The translations under genes and the position numbers were made by a program. A stretch of DNA of 64,000 nt, from positions 434,001 through 498,000 of the forward strand of contig JAWLHE010000002.1 in NCBI GenBank assembly GCA_041690495.1. The letters run 5' to 3'. Below the pieces are notes generated by a model. The model did not search any database. It saw only the letters and a program-made list of their open reading frames with translations, and was not told where the DNA came from. This DNA comes from DATAAP01 sp041690495 (GTDB lineage: Bacteria > Pseudomonadota > Alphaproteobacteria > CACIAM-22H2). This document shows, in pieces, positions 18,096-27,565 of the stretch (position 1 is the stretch's first letter; every line of letters begins with the position of its first letter).

Positions 18096-19547
18096 ATGAC
18101 CTTTCATGCCCTGAACGCGATGCTCGCGTTTCCCGAGCTGTTTCTCGCCTGCGCGGCGATGGCGTTGCTGATGCTGGGCGCCTTCCGCGGCGACGGTGCC
18201 GGTCGGTTCATTTCATGGACCGCCGTGCTGGCGCTGGTCATCGCCTCGCTGTTCGTTCTCGGCCTGGGCGGGGACCGAGCGACCGCTTTCGGCGGAATGT
18301 TCATCACCGACGCCTTCGCCTCCTTCATGAAGATTCTGGTGCTGCTCGGCTCGGCGCTCGGAATCGTCATGTCGCTCGACTACAACGAGCGCGAGGGCAT
18401 AGCGCGCGCCGAGTTTCCGGTCCTGATCCTGCTCGCGACCGTCGGCATGATGATGATGATCTCCGCCGGCGACCTGATCGCGCTCTATCTCGGCCTGGAG
18501 CTGCAGAGCCTGTCGCTCTATGTCGTCGCATCCTTCCGGCGCGACTCCATTCGCTCGACCGAGGCCGGGCTCAAGTACTTCGTTCTCGGTGCGCTGTCGT
18601 CGGGCATGCTTCTCTATGGCGCCTCGCTGGTCTACGGCTTCGCCGGCACGACCGGCTTCAAGGCGCTGGCCGCCGTGATCGTCGAGAGCGCCGATACGCC
18701 GCCGCTGGGCCTGATCTTCGGCATTGTCTTCGTTGCTGCCGGACTGGCCTTCAAGGTCTCGGCGGCGCCGTTCCACATGTGGACGCCCGACGTCTACGAG
18801 GGCGCACCGACTCCCGTCACGGCGTTCTTCGCGATTGCGCCGAAGATGGCGGCGATCGCGCTGTTCGTGCGCGTCATGATCGAGCCGTTCGGGCCGCTGG
18901 TGGCGGAATGGCAGCAGATCATCGTCTTCATCTCGATCGTGTCGATGCTGATCGGCGCCTTCGCGGCGATCTGGCAGACCAACATCAAGCGGCTGATGGC
19001 CTACAGCTCGATCGGCCATGTCGGCTACGCGCTGATCGGCCTCGCCGCCGGCGACGAGGGCGGCGTGCGCGGCGTGCTGATCTACATGGCCATCTACCTG
19101 TTCATGACCGCCGGCGCCTTCGCAGTCATCCTGTGCATGCGCTATCAGGGCCGCATGGTCGAACGGATCACCGACCTGTCCGGCCTTGCCCGCACGCAGC
19201 CGTTGTTGGCGCTGGCCCTGGGAATCTCGATGTTCTCGATGGCCGGCATTCCGCCGCTCGCCGGCTTCTTCGGCAAGCTCTACGTATTCCTCGCCGCGGT
19301 TTCGGCCGGGCTTTACACGCTCGCCGTGATCGGCGTACTGACCAGCGTCGTCGGCGCGTTCTATTACCTGCGCATCGTCAAGCTCATGTATTTCGACGAG
19401 CCGGTCGAGGCATTTGACCGCCCGGTCGGACCGGCGATGGCCGCAATCCTGACCGGTTCCAGCCTGTTCACCCTGCTGTTCTTCGTCTATCCCGGGCCGC
19501 TTGTGGCGGGGGCGAGCGCCGCTGCCGCCGTCTTGTTCGCCGGCTGA
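18096..19547 (+). CDS. nuoN: NADH-quinone oxidoreductase subunit N
   Basis: The third antiporter-like subunit, 483 residues. Motifs are YLGLELQSLSLYVVA with the conserved helix-5 Glu, and FHMWTPDVYEGAPTPVTAFF. It is the last complex I gene; the downstream birA starts 7 bp later, so the operon probably continues into cofactor genes. Confidence 0.97.
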   Translation: MTFHALNAMLAFPELFLACAAMALLMLGAFRGDGAGRFISWTAVLALVIASLFVLGLGGDRATAFGGMFITDAFASFMKILVLLGSALGIVMSLDYNEREGIARAEFPVLILLATVGMMMMISAGDLIALYLGLELQSLSLYVVASFRRDSIRSTEAGLKYFVLGALSSGMLLYGASLVYGFAGTTGFKALAAVIVESADTPPLGLIFGIVFVAAGLAFKVSAAPFHMWTPDVYEGAPTPVTAFFAIAPKMAAIALFVRVMIEPFGPLVAEWQQIIVFISIVSMLIGAFAAIWQTNIKRLMAYSSIGHVGYALIGLAAGDEGGVRGVLIYMAIYLFMTAGAFAVILCMRYQGRMVERITDLSGLARTQPLLALALGISMFSMAGIPPLAGFFGKLYVFLAAVSAGLYTLAVIGVLTSVVGAFYYLRIVKLMYFDEPVEAFDRPVGPAMAAILTGSSLFTLLFFVYPGPLVAGASAAAAVLFAG

Positions 19548-19554
19548 CCGTGAC

Positions 19555-20340
19555 ATGACAGAGGAGGTGCGGCTCCCGCCGGCCTACCGTCTCGTTGCGC
19601 TCGATTCGGTCGACAGCACCAACGAGGAGGCGAAGCGCCGCGCGCGCGCCGGCGCAGAGGATGGCACCCTCGTCTGGGCGAGGATGCAGACCCGGGGACG
19701 GGGCCGGAGCGGTCGCACTTGGGAGTCGCCGCGCGGCAATCTCTATGTCTCGCTGGTGTTGCGACCGGACTGTCCGCCTGCCGCCGCGGCCCAACTGAGC
19801 TTTGTCGCGGCCTTGGGGGCGGGCGGCGCCCTCGGCGAAGTGTTGCCGCCGCTGACCGCGGTCGAGTTCAAGTGGCCCAACGACATTCTGGTCAACCGTC
19901 GCAAGGCCGCCGGCATCCTGCTCGAGACGGAGAGCGCCGGGAGCGACCGGCTCGACTGGCTGGTGCTCGGGCTCGGCATCAATGTCGCCGCGCGTCCGCC
20001 GGAGACGGCCTTCCCTGCGACCTCCCTGCACGAGGAAGGGGCAGGCGAGGTGACCGTGGAGATGCTGCTCGATGCCTTTGCGCGGCATTTCCTCGCCTGG
20101 ACCAATCGCTGGCTCGAAGACGGCTTCGAGCCGGTCCGGCTCGCCTGGCGAAGTCAGGCGCGCGGGCGCGGGGAAGCGATCCGGGTCCGCTTGCCGGGCC
20201 GCGAGATCGACGGAATCTTCGAGGATGTCGACGGGCGCGGCGCCCTGCTGTTGCGCCGGCCCGACGGCAGCCAGCAGCTTGTCACCGCCGGCGACGTGTT
20301 CTTCGCGGGCGGTGCGGGCGGATACGCGCCGGGGGAATGA
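19555..20340 (+). CDS. birA: Biotin--[acetyl-CoA-carboxylase] ligase
   Basis: This enzyme attaches biotin to carboxylase carrier proteins via biotinyl-AMP. The 261-residue protein begins directly with the catalytic domain (DSVDSTNEEAKRRA, then GRGRSGRTWESPRGNLYVS and EFKWPNDILVNRRKAAGIL) and has the small C-terminal SH3-like domain. It lacks the N-terminal helix-turn-helix of E. coli BirA, so it should not act as a transcriptional repressor. It overlaps coaX by 4 nt. Confidence 0.95.
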   Translation: MTEEVRLPPAYRLVALDSVDSTNEEAKRRARAGAEDGTLVWARMQTRGRGRSGRTWESPRGNLYVSLVLRPDCPPAAAAQLSFVAALGAGGALGEVLPPLTAVEFKWPNDILVNRRKAAGILLETESAGSDRLDWLVLGLGINVAARPPETAFPATSLHEEGAGEVTVEMLLDAFARHFLAWTNRWLEDGFEPVRLAWRSQARGRGEAIRVRLPGREIDGIFEDVDGRGALLLRRPDGSQQLVTAGDVFFAGGAGGYAPGE

Positions 20341-21110
20341 CCATGCTGCTCGTCATCAACGCCAACAACACGACCACGGTCTTCGGCGTCTACGAGGGGC
20401 ACGACAAGCGCGGTGCCTGGCGCATCTCCACGGACGCCAAGCGTACGGCAGACGAGTACGCCGTCTGGCTGACGCAGCTCATGGCGCTCGAAGGGATCAC
20501 GCGCCAGGACATCGACGGCGTGATCCTGTCGAATGTCGTACCGCAGACCGGCTTCAATCTGCGCTCGCTGTGCCAGCGGTATTTCGGCGGCGAACCGATG
20601 GTCGTCGGCGACCCGTCGCTCAAGCTGGGGCTGAAGGTGCTGCTCGACCGTCCCGAGGAGGCGGGCGCCGACCGCATCGCCAACGCCGTCGCGGCGCGCA
20701 CGCGCTACGGGATGCCGGGCATCATCATCGATCTCGGCACGGCGACGACCTTCGACGTGCTCGACGCCGACGGCAATTATCTCGGCGGCGTGATCGCTCC
20801 CGGGATCAACATGGCGTTCGAGGCGTTGTATATGGGTGCCGCAAAGCTGCCGCGCGTCGAGATCCGCCGGCCGGCCAAGATCGTCGGCCATTCGACCGTG
20901 TCGGCCATGCAATCCGGCATCTATTGGGGCTATATCGGACTGATCGAGGGTCTGGTGCGCCGCATCGAGGAGGAACTGGGGGCGAAGATGACCGTCATCG
21001 GCACGGGCGGGCTCGTACCGCTGATCGCGGCTGGCGCCAAGGTCATCGAGCATGTCGATCAGGACCTGACGCTGCTCGGACTCGTCGACATCTACGCGCT
21101 GAACCGATGA
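20337..21110 (+). CDS. coaX: Type III pantothenate kinase
   Basis: First enzyme of CoA synthesis, ASKHA-fold type III family, 257 residues. PHOSPHATE 1-type motif is at the N-terminus, the GADR motif is in EEAGADRIANAVAA, and IIIDLGTATTFDVLD contains the conserved Asp/Gly/Thr of the second motif. The first motif is unusual: the usual DxGNT is INANNT here, so the Asp and Gly are replaced by Asn. That may be a lineage variant or may affect the metal/ATP site. It overlaps birA and rnj by 4 nt each. Confidence 0.9.
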   Translation: MTMLLVINANNTTTVFGVYEGHDKRGAWRISTDAKRTADEYAVWLTQLMALEGITRQDIDGVILSNVVPQTGFNLRSLCQRYFGGEPMVVGDPSLKLGLKVLLDRPEEAGADRIANAVAARTRYGMPGIIIDLGTATTFDVLDADGNYLGGVIAPGINMAFEALYMGAAKLPRVEIRRPAKIVGHSTVSAMQSGIYWGYIGLIEGLVRRIEEELGAKMTVIGTGGLVPLIAAGAKVIEHVDQDLTLLGLVDIYALNR

Positions 21111-22771
21111 AGCGGCGCGGTAACGGCGGTGCCGGCAACGAGCTTCTCTTCCTGCCGCTCGGCGGCTCGGGCGAGATCGGCATGAACCTCAACCTCTACG
21201 GCTATGCCGGGAAGTGGCTGATGGTCGATCTCGGGGTGACGTTCGGCGACGAGGGCATCCCCGGAGCCGACGTGATCACGCCGGACCCCGCCTTCATCGA
21301 GGAGCATCGCGATGACCTGGTGGCGCTCGTGCTGACCCACGCGCACGAGGACCATCTCGGCGCGGTGCAGTACCTGTGGCCGCGCTTCCGCTGCCCGGTC
21401 TACGCGACTGCGTTTACCGCCTCGGTCCTGCGTCGCAAGCTGCAGGAGACCGGCCTGCAGGGCCAGGTGCCGATCACGGAGATTCCGCTCTCGGGACGCT
21501 TCCGGGTCGAACCGTTCGACATCGAGCTGATCCGCCTGACCCATTCGATCCCGGAGCCGAACGCGCTTGCCATCCGCACCGCGGCCGGCACCGTGCTGCA
21601 CACCGGCGACTGGAAGCTCGATCCCGAGCCTCTGGTCGGCGAAGTGACCGACGAGGCGAGCCTGCGCGCACTGAGCGACGAGGGCGTGCTGGCGCTGGTC
21701 GGCGATTCGACCAACGCGCTGCGCCACGGCGAATCCGGCTCGGAGGCGGGGGTGCGCAAGGCGCTGACCGACCTGTTCGGCCAGTGCAAGGGCCGGATCG
21801 CGGTGGCCTGCTTCGCCTCGAACATCGCGCGCCTCGAATCCATCGCCGCGGCGGCGGCGGCGCATGATCGTCACGTGGCGCTGGTCGGCCGCTCGCTGTG
21901 GCGCATGAACGAGGCGGCGCGCGAGAACGGCTATCTCGCCGGAACGCCGGACTTTCTCGACGAGCAGCAGGCGGGCTTCGTCCCGCGCGACAAGATCGTG
22001 CTGATCTGCACCGGCAGCCAGGGCGAGCCGCGCGCCGCGCTGTCGCGCATCGCCGCCGACGAGCATCCGCATGTCGTGCTGGAGGGGGGCGATACGGTGA
22101 TCTTCTCCTCGCGCGTCATTCCCGGCAACGAGCGCGCGGTTCACAAGATCTGGAACGGGCTGCTGCATCTCGGGATCGACGTCGTCACCGACGAGACGCA
22201 TCCGGAAATCCATGTGTCGGGCCATCCCGCGCGCGACGAGCTCGTCCAGATGTATCAGTGGGTGCGTCCGCAGATCGCGATACCGGTGCACGGCGAGCCG
22301 CAGCATCTGCGCGCCCACGCCGAGCTCGCCCGCATGTGCCAGGTGCCGCACACGCTGGTGCCCGAGAACGGCACGCTGATCCGGCTGGCGCCCGACGGCC
22401 CGTCGGTCGTCGATCATGTGCAGGCCGGCCGGCTCGCGGTCGACGGCGAGCGACTGCTGCCGGTCGACGGCCCCGTGATGCGCGGCCGCAGCCGCCTGTT
22501 GTGGAACGGCGCGCTGACGGCGACGGTGGTGGTCGACCGCAAGGGGCGGCTTGCGACCGACCCGCAGATCTCCGCGCCCGGTCTGATCGACCCCGAGAGC
22601 GACGAGGACCTGCTCGGCGAGATCAACGGCTCGATCCAGGGGACGGTCGCCGAGCTTGGGCGCAAGGCCGACGAGCAGCTGCGCGAGGAGCTGCGCCGCC
22701 GCGTCCGCCGCCTGATCAGGGAGCGCACCGACAAGAAGCCGAACGTCGACATCCACCTCGTCCGGCTTTGA
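21107..22771 (+). CDS. rnj: Ribonuclease J
   Basis: A metallo-beta-lactamase/beta-CASP exo- and endoribonuclease for mRNA decay and RNA maturation. The zinc-binding motif HAHEDH is at residues 78-83, with GDWKLD and the later beta-CASP histidine segments (VSGHPARDEL, IPVHGEPQHL) present. Its 554 residues match the family. The position after coaX and before the epimerase is common in alphaproteobacteria. Confidence 0.95.
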   Translation: MKRRGNGGAGNELLFLPLGGSGEIGMNLNLYGYAGKWLMVDLGVTFGDEGIPGADVITPDPAFIEEHRDDLVALVLTHAHEDHLGAVQYLWPRFRCPVYATAFTASVLRRKLQETGLQGQVPITEIPLSGRFRVEPFDIELIRLTHSIPEPNALAIRTAAGTVLHTGDWKLDPEPLVGEVTDEASLRALSDEGVLALVGDSTNALRHGESGSEAGVRKALTDLFGQCKGRIAVACFASNIARLESIAAAAAAHDRHVALVGRSLWRMNEAARENGYLAGTPDFLDEQQAGFVPRDKIVLICTGSQGEPRAALSRIAADEHPHVVLEGGDTVIFSSRVIPGNERAVHKIWNGLLHLGIDVVTDETHPEIHVSGHPARDELVQMYQWVRPQIAIPVHGEPQHLRAHAELARMCQVPHTLVPENGTLIRLAPDGPSVVDHVQAGRLAVDGERLLPVDGPVMRGRSRLLWNGALTATVVVDRKGRLATDPQISAPGLIDPESDEDLLGEINGSIQGTVAELGRKADEQLREELRRRVRRLIRERTDKKPNVDIHLVRL

Positions 22772-22911
22772 CTCCCGGTCCCCTGTCCGGGCCACGCCCG
22801 CGTCGAGCGGCGGCACCGTGCCGTCTTCCCTTGTCCGGCGGCCCGTGCGAAGAATGACCGCATGACGATCGGAATTGCATGCGTCCGCGGCGGCCGGAAC
22901 GTGGGGGCGCC

Positions 22912-23316
22912 GTGATCGGCCGGCTCAACCACGTGGCGATCGTCGTCCCCGATCTCTCGGCGGCAGCGGCGATCTATCGCGACGTGCTGGGCGCGAACGT
23001 CTCGCCGCCCGAGCCGCTGCCCGAGCACGGCGTCACGACCGTGTTCGTTACGCTGCCGAATACCAAGATCGAGCTGCTGCATCCGCTCGGCGATAATTCG
23101 CCGATCGCGAAGTTCCTTGCCGCCAATCCCGCCGGCGGCATGCACCATCTCTGCTACGAGGTCGACGACATTCTCGCCGCGCGGGACCGGCTCGTGGCGA
23201 AGGGCGCGCGCGTGCTGGGCGACGGCGAGCCGAGGATCGGCGCGCACGGCAAGCCGGTGCTGTTCCTGCATCCCAAGGATTTCTGCGGCACCCTGGTCGA
23301 GATCGAGCAGGTCTGA
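22912..23316 (+). CDS. mce: Methylmalonyl-CoA epimerase
   Basis: A VOC-superfamily metalloenzyme that interconverts (R)- and (S)-methylmalonyl-CoA in propionyl-CoA metabolism. The likely metal ligands are H7 (LNHVAIVV), E54 (KIELLHPL), H79 (GMHHLCYEV) and E130 (LVEIEQV). I prefer GTG at 22912 because it gives the family-like start MIGRLNHVAIVVPDL and has GGGGG just upstream; an ATG at 22879 would add 11 residues. The 140 bp before it contain no gene. Confidence 0.9.
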   Translation: MIGRLNHVAIVVPDLSAAAAIYRDVLGANVSPPEPLPEHGVTTVFVTLPNTKIELLHPLGDNSPIAKFLAANPAGGMHHLCYEVDDILAARDRLVAKGARVLGDGEPRIGAHGKPVLFLHPKDFCGTLVEIEQV

Positions 23317-23320
23317 TGCC

Positions 23321-23563
23321 ATGACGCTCGCGACCGGCATCGCCGTCTATGTCGTCGTCTGGTGGGTCGTGCTGTTCGCGGTCCTGCCATGGGGCGTGCG
23401 GCCGCCGGAAACCTTGGTGCCGGGCCAGGCCGACAGCGCCCCGGACAACCCGCGTCTGCTCATGAAGGCCCTGGTCACGACGCTTGTCGCGGGGGTGATC
23501 TGGGGCGCCATCTATCTGGTGATCCAGTCCGACTGGATCTCGTTCCGCGACATGGCGCAGTGA
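23321..23563 (+). CDS. DUF1467-like small membrane protein
   Basis: An 80-residue protein with two membrane segments (about 4-24 and 50-69). The conserved VVWWVVLFAVLPWGVRPPE segment is typical of the alphaproteobacterial DUF1467 family. It follows mce by 4 bp, as in related genomes. Function unknown. Confidence 0.85.
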   Translation: MTLATGIAVYVVVWWVVLFAVLPWGVRPPETLVPGQADSAPDNPRLLMKALVTTLVAGVIWGAIYLVIQSDWISFRDMAQ

Positions 23564-23578
23564 CGCTCGAGGGGGGCG

Positions 23579-24130
23579 ATGTCTGCCTACTGCAAAGTTG
23601 CGCCCGGCCACGAGTTTCACGGGCCTTATCACGACAGCGAGTACGGCTTTCCGCTCGACGACGATGCGGCGCTGCTCGAGCGATTCGCGCTGGAGATCAA
23701 CCAGGCCGGGTTGTCGTGGCTGCTGATGCTCAAGAAGCGCGAGGGGTTTCGCCGCGCCTTCAGGGGATTCGACGTGGTGAAGGTCGCGCGCTTCTCGGCG
23801 CGGGACGAAGCGCGCCTGCTTGCCGACGAAAGCATCGTCCGCAACAGGCTCAAGGTTCGCGCAGTGATCGAGAACGCGCGGCGCATCCGGGCCTTGCAGA
23901 AGAGCCACGGCTCGTTCGCCGCCTGGCTTGCGGCGCATCATCCGCGCACCAGGGCCGAGTGGATCAAGCTGTTCCGCAAGGAGTTCGTCTTCACCGGCGG
24001 CGAGATCGTCGGCGAATTCCTGATGAGCATCGGCTACCTGCCGGGCGCGCATCACGTCGACTGCCCGGTGCACCGGCGGCTCGAGCGCCTGGCGCCGCCG
24101 TGGATGCAAATCACGGGATTTCGGTACTGA
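23579..24130 (+). CDS. tag: DNA-3-methyladenine glycosylase I family protein
   Basis: A 183-residue helix-hairpin-helix base-excision glycosylase of the Tag family. Family features are YHDSEYGFP near the N-terminus (Tag has YHDxEWG), LEINQAGLSWLLMLKKRE with the base-recognition Glu, and zinc ligand candidates C5, H18 and the HHVDC segment near residues 159-163. The E-x-N-QAGLSW variant differs slightly from E. coli E-G-QQAGLSW, so substrate range is not certain. It lies 15 bp after the small membrane protein gene. Confidence 0.88.
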   Translation: MSAYCKVAPGHEFHGPYHDSEYGFPLDDDAALLERFALEINQAGLSWLLMLKKREGFRRAFRGFDVVKVARFSARDEARLLADESIVRNRLKVRAVIENARRIRALQKSHGSFAAWLAAHHPRTRAEWIKLFRKEFVFTGGEIVGEFLMSIGYLPGAHHVDCPVHRRLERLAPPWMQITGFRY

Positions 24131-24170
24131 GGCGGGGGCCGATGGCGTGGCTGCCGCGGGACGATTGCCC

Positions 24171-24208
24171 AAAAAGAAAGCCTGGATCCCGGTTTCCCGG
24201 TTCCAGGC
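24171..24208 (-). terminator. Probable terminator of the purine permease gene (reverse strand)
   Basis: Read on the reverse strand, CCTGGA-x-CCGG pairs with CCGG-xx-TCCAGG around a GAAA loop and is followed by CTTTCTTTTT. It lies about 130 bp past the permease stop and also sits between the convergent tag gene and permease. Confidence 0.5.
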
Positions 24209-24335
24209 CGACGTCATCCGCCGACGTTTGTCTCTCCCTAAACTCGGGCCGTGCCGAAACTTTAGTCGCGGCGATTGTTAGGTAGGCAGTATAGGCAATC
24301 CCGCGTCAAATTGTCACGTTCTTTTTACGCGGTCG

Positions 24336-25634
24336 TCAGGCACCCGCGATGAACGCAAACCGCATGATGAACAGGATGGCGAGAACCGCGACGGCGAGGC
24401 TGATCTCGCGCGGGCGTCCCGCCAGCAGTTTCACGCCGGCATAGGTGATGAATCCGAAGGCAATGCCGGTCGCGATCGAGAAGGTCAGCGGCATCGCGAT
24501 CGCGGTAACCACTGCCGGCGCGTATTCGCTCGGATCCTCCCAGTCGATCTCGGTCAGGCCGCGGGTCATCAGGCAGGCGACGAACAGCAGGGCGGGGGCG
24601 GTCGCGTAGGCCGGCACGGTGCCCGCCAGCGGCGCGAGGAACAGCGCCAGCAGGAACAGCACGGCGACGGTGACCGCGGTGAGGCCGGTGCGGCCGCCCG
24701 CCTTAACGCCGGCGGCGCTCTCGATATAACTCGTCGTATTCGACGTGCCGAGCAGTGCGCCGATCATGGTCGCCGAACTGTCGGCGATCAGGGCCTTGCG
24801 CAGCCGCGGCAGGGTGCCCTCGGGCGTCAGCAGCCCGGCACGATGGGCGACGCCGACCAGCGTGCCGGCGGTATCGAACAGGTCGACGAAGAGCAGCGCG
24901 AAGATGATCGCGATCAGGCCGACCTCGATCGCGCCGAGAATGTCGAGCTGCAGGAAGGTGGGGACGATGCTCGGCGGCATCGACACGATGCCCTGCGCCG
25001 GGCTGACGCCGAAAATGACGCCGAGGGCGGTCGTCGCCAGGATGGCGATGATGATCGCCCCGGGCACGCGGCGCGCATCGAGTGCCACCATCAGCACGAA
25101 GCCGAACGCCGCGAGCACCGCCGGCGCCTGGGCCACGTCGCCGAGCGTCACGAACGTCGCCGGATGCGCCACCACGATTCCAGCGTTCTTCAGGGCGATG
25201 ATGCCGAGGAACAGGCCGATGCCGGCCGAGATCGCCATTTTCAGCGTCTTCGGAATGGCGTTGAACAGCCATTCGCGCACCGGCGAGACGCTGAGCAGCA
25301 GCGCGAGCACGCCGGAAATGAAGACCGCGCCGAGCGCCACCTGCCAGGTGAGCCCCATGCCCTGGACAAGGCCGAAGGCGAAGTAGGCGTTGAGCCCCAT
25401 GCCAGGGGCGAGGGCGATCGGGTAGTTGGCGTAGAGCCCCATGATCAGGCAGCTCAGCGCCGCGGCGAGGCAGGTCGCGACGAACACGGCGCCCTGGTCC
25501 ATGCCCGCGGTCGCCAGGATCGACGGGTTGACGAAGATGATGTACGCCATCGTCAGGAAGGTGGCGAGGCCGGCCGTGATTTCGGTCCGGACGCTCGAGC
25601 CCTGTTCCTGGAGCTTGAAGTAGTCGTTCAGCAC
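24336..25634 (-). CDS. NCS2-family purine permease (AzgA/PbuG-like)
   Basis: A 432-residue membrane transporter with about 12-14 helices. It starts with MLNDYFKLQEQGSSVRTEITAGLATFLTMAYIIFVNP, highly typical of guanine/hypoxanthine/adenine permeases of the AzgA-like NCS2 branch, and carries LLGTSNTTSYIESAAGVK. The substrate within the purines cannot be read from sequence. It is the only reverse-strand gene between tag and proS; no purine riboswitch is evident in the ~90 bp upstream. Confidence 0.9.
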   Translation of the reverse strand: MLNDYFKLQEQGSSVRTEITAGLATFLTMAYIIFVNPSILATAGMDQGAVFVATCLAAALSCLIMGLYANYPIALAPGMGLNAYFAFGLVQGMGLTWQVALGAVFISGVLALLLSVSPVREWLFNAIPKTLKMAISAGIGLFLGIIALKNAGIVVAHPATFVTLGDVAQAPAVLAAFGFVLMVALDARRVPGAIIIAILATTALGVIFGVSPAQGIVSMPPSIVPTFLQLDILGAIEVGLIAIIFALLFVDLFDTAGTLVGVAHRAGLLTPEGTLPRLRKALIADSSATMIGALLGTSNTTSYIESAAGVKAGGRTGLTAVTVAVLFLLALFLAPLAGTVPAYATAPALLFVACLMTRGLTEIDWEDPSEYAPAVVTAIAMPLTFSIATGIAFGFITYAGVKLLAGRPREISLAVAVLAILFIMRFAFIAGA

Positions 25635-25724
25635 AGTTCCCCCTTGGCGCGGTGCGACTCGGTGCCCGCCCCGCGATCGGCCGGGATTATGATTTTGTTA
25701 AAGCGGCGGGTCGAGAATTTCCGC

Positions 25725-26129
25725 ATGAAGCGTCTGTGCATTGCCGTTTGCCTGATGGGACTGGCCGGGGCGGTGCCCGCCCAGACGATCACCGTGACCG
25801 GCGTCGATTGCCGCAAGCTGGCGCGGTATGTGCCGCCGCCCGGCGTCGAGTACCAGCCTGGCGTGGATGTGCGTGGGCGCAAGGTGGCGCCGGCGGATCT
25901 CAATGCAGCGCCGCAGATCCGCGTCCCGGAAACCATCACCTTCGATGCCGCGGTCGACCTGCGCCGCTTCGGCATCCCGCCCGGCTCGCCGCTCTTCGAC
26001 CCGAATGTCACCGTCGGCGAGGTCCGGGTCGGAATGGACGGCCGCGTCCTGTTCAACGGCCAGCGGCTCGGCGATCCGGAGATCGCCGCGCTCGAGGAGC
26101 TCTGCCGGGAGCGGATCCGCGCTCCCTAG
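25725..26129 (+). CDS. Hypothetical secreted protein
   Basis: A 134-residue protein with a clear signal peptide (MKRLCIAVCLMGLAGAVPAQ, likely cleaved after the AxA-type site near residue 19). The mature part, with GVDCRKLARYVPPPGVEYQPGVDVRG and a C-terminal Cys, is a two-cysteine periplasmic domain that I do not recognise. An in-frame ATG at 25689 would add 12 residues but would displace the signal peptide. A TATGAT sequence at 25687-25692 may be its -10 element. It ends about 90 bp before proS. Confidence 0.75.
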   Translation: MKRLCIAVCLMGLAGAVPAQTITVTGVDCRKLARYVPPPGVEYQPGVDVRGRKVAPADLNAAPQIRVPETITFDAAVDLRRFGIPPGSPLFDPNVTVGEVRVGMDGRVLFNGQRLGDPEIAALEELCRERIRAP

Positions 26130-26217
26130 GCGGCATCGCCCGCGAATTGCCTTACGCTTGGGCTTTCCCTAAAGTCGCCCGCGCCCGTCCGGGGCGAACG
26201 CCGCTTGAAGGGACCCG

Positions 26218-27540
26218 ATGCGTCTTTCCCAGTTCTTCCTGCCCACCCTCCGCGAGAACCCCAGCGAGGCGCAGATCGTCTCGCACCGGCTGATGCTCCG
26301 CGCCGGTATGATCCGCCAGTCCAGCGCCGGCATCTATTGCTGGCTGCCGCTGGGCTTCCGTGTCCTCAAGAAGATCGAACGGATTGTGCGCGAGGAGCAG
26401 GACCGGGCCGGGTGCCAGGAGCTGCTGATGCCGACCATCCAGCCGGCCGAGCTGTGGAAGGAGTCCGGGCGCTACGACGACTACGGCAAGGAGATGCTGC
26501 GCATCCGCGACCGCCACGACCGGGAGATGCTCTACGGCCCGACCAACGAGGAGCAGATCACCGAGATCTTCCGCGCCAGCGTGCGTAGCTACAAGGAGCT
26601 GCCCAAGCTGCTCTACCACATCCAGTGGAAGTTCCGCGACGAGGTCCGGCCGCGCTTCGGCGTCATGCGCGGCCGCGAATTCCTGATGAAGGACAGCTAT
26701 TCCTTCGACATCGACCAGGCGAGCGCACGCCGTGCCTACAACAAGATGTTCGTCGCCTACCTGCGTACCTTTGCGCGCATGGGCCTCAAGGCGATTCCGA
26801 TGGCGGCCGACACCGGGCCGATCGGCGGCGACCTCAGCCACGAGTTCATCATTCTCGCCGACACCGGCGAGAGTGCCGTGTTCGCGCATCGCGACCTGGT
26901 CGAGTTCGACGCGCTCGCCGACGAGCCCGATTACGAGAAGGACCTGCAGCCGGTCGTCGATCGCTGGACCAGCCTCTACGCCGCCACCGACGAGAAGCAC
27001 GACACGGCGAAGTTCGCGGCAATTCCCGAGGCGGAACGCATCCAGGCGCGCGGCATCGAGGTCGGCCACATCTTCTACTTCGGCACCAAGTATTCCGCGC
27101 CGATGGGCGCCAAGGTGATGGACTCCGAGGGCAAGGAGACGGCGGTCCACATGGGCTCCTACGGCATCGGCGTGTCGCGGCTGGTCGGGGCCATCATCGA
27201 GGCGAGCCACGACGACAACGGCATCATTTGGCCCGCGAGCGTCGCACCGTTCGACGCCGGCCTGATCAATCTGCGTGCCGGCGATGCCGCCTGCGACGCG
27301 GCGTCGGCCGACCTCTACGCGAAGCTGAAGCGCGCCGGCCTCGACGTGCTCTACGACGACCGCACGGAGAGCGCCGGCGTCAAATTCTCGACCATGGACC
27401 TGATCGGCCTGCCGTGGCAGCTCACAATCGGCCCGCGCGGCCTCAAGGCCGGCACGGTCGAGCTCAAGCGCCGCGCCACCGGCGAGAAGGTCGAGCTGCC
27501 GGTCGATGCGGCGCTGGCGAAGCTGACGGCCGACCAGTGA
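26218..27540 (+). CDS. proS: Prolyl-tRNA synthetase, short alphaproteobacterial form
   Basis: A class II synthetase charging tRNA-Pro. Motif 2 is in FRDEVRPRFGVMRGREFLMKD and motif 3 in GIGVSRLVGAIIEA, followed by an anticodon-binding domain. At 440 residues it lacks the ~180-residue editing insertion of the E. coli enzyme, which is usual in alphaproteobacteria; mis-charged Ala-tRNA-Pro must then be cleared by another protein. Confidence 0.97.
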   Translation: MRLSQFFLPTLRENPSEAQIVSHRLMLRAGMIRQSSAGIYCWLPLGFRVLKKIERIVREEQDRAGCQELLMPTIQPAELWKESGRYDDYGKEMLRIRDRHDREMLYGPTNEEQITEIFRASVRSYKELPKLLYHIQWKFRDEVRPRFGVMRGREFLMKDSYSFDIDQASARRAYNKMFVAYLRTFARMGLKAIPMAADTGPIGGDLSHEFIILADTGESAVFAHRDLVEFDALADEPDYEKDLQPVVDRWTSLYAATDEKHDTAKFAAIPEAERIQARGIEVGHIFYFGTKYSAPMGAKVMDSEGKETAVHMGSYGIGVSRLVGAIIEASHDDNGIIWPASVAPFDAGLINLRAGDAACDAASADLYAKLKRAGLDVLYDDRTESAGVKFSTMDLIGLPWQLTIGPRGLKAGTVELKRRATGEKVELPVDAALAKLTADQ

Positions 27541-27565
27541 CGTTCGCCACGTTGTCACACACGAT

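Noticed and set aside
19555..20340. BirA as a transcriptional repressor
   Set aside because: The N-terminal helix-turn-helix domain is absent; the protein starts at the catalytic domain.
25635..25724. Purine riboswitch upstream of the permease
   Set aside because: The short region between the permease start and the divergent gene lacks the conserved three-way junction loops of purine riboswitches.
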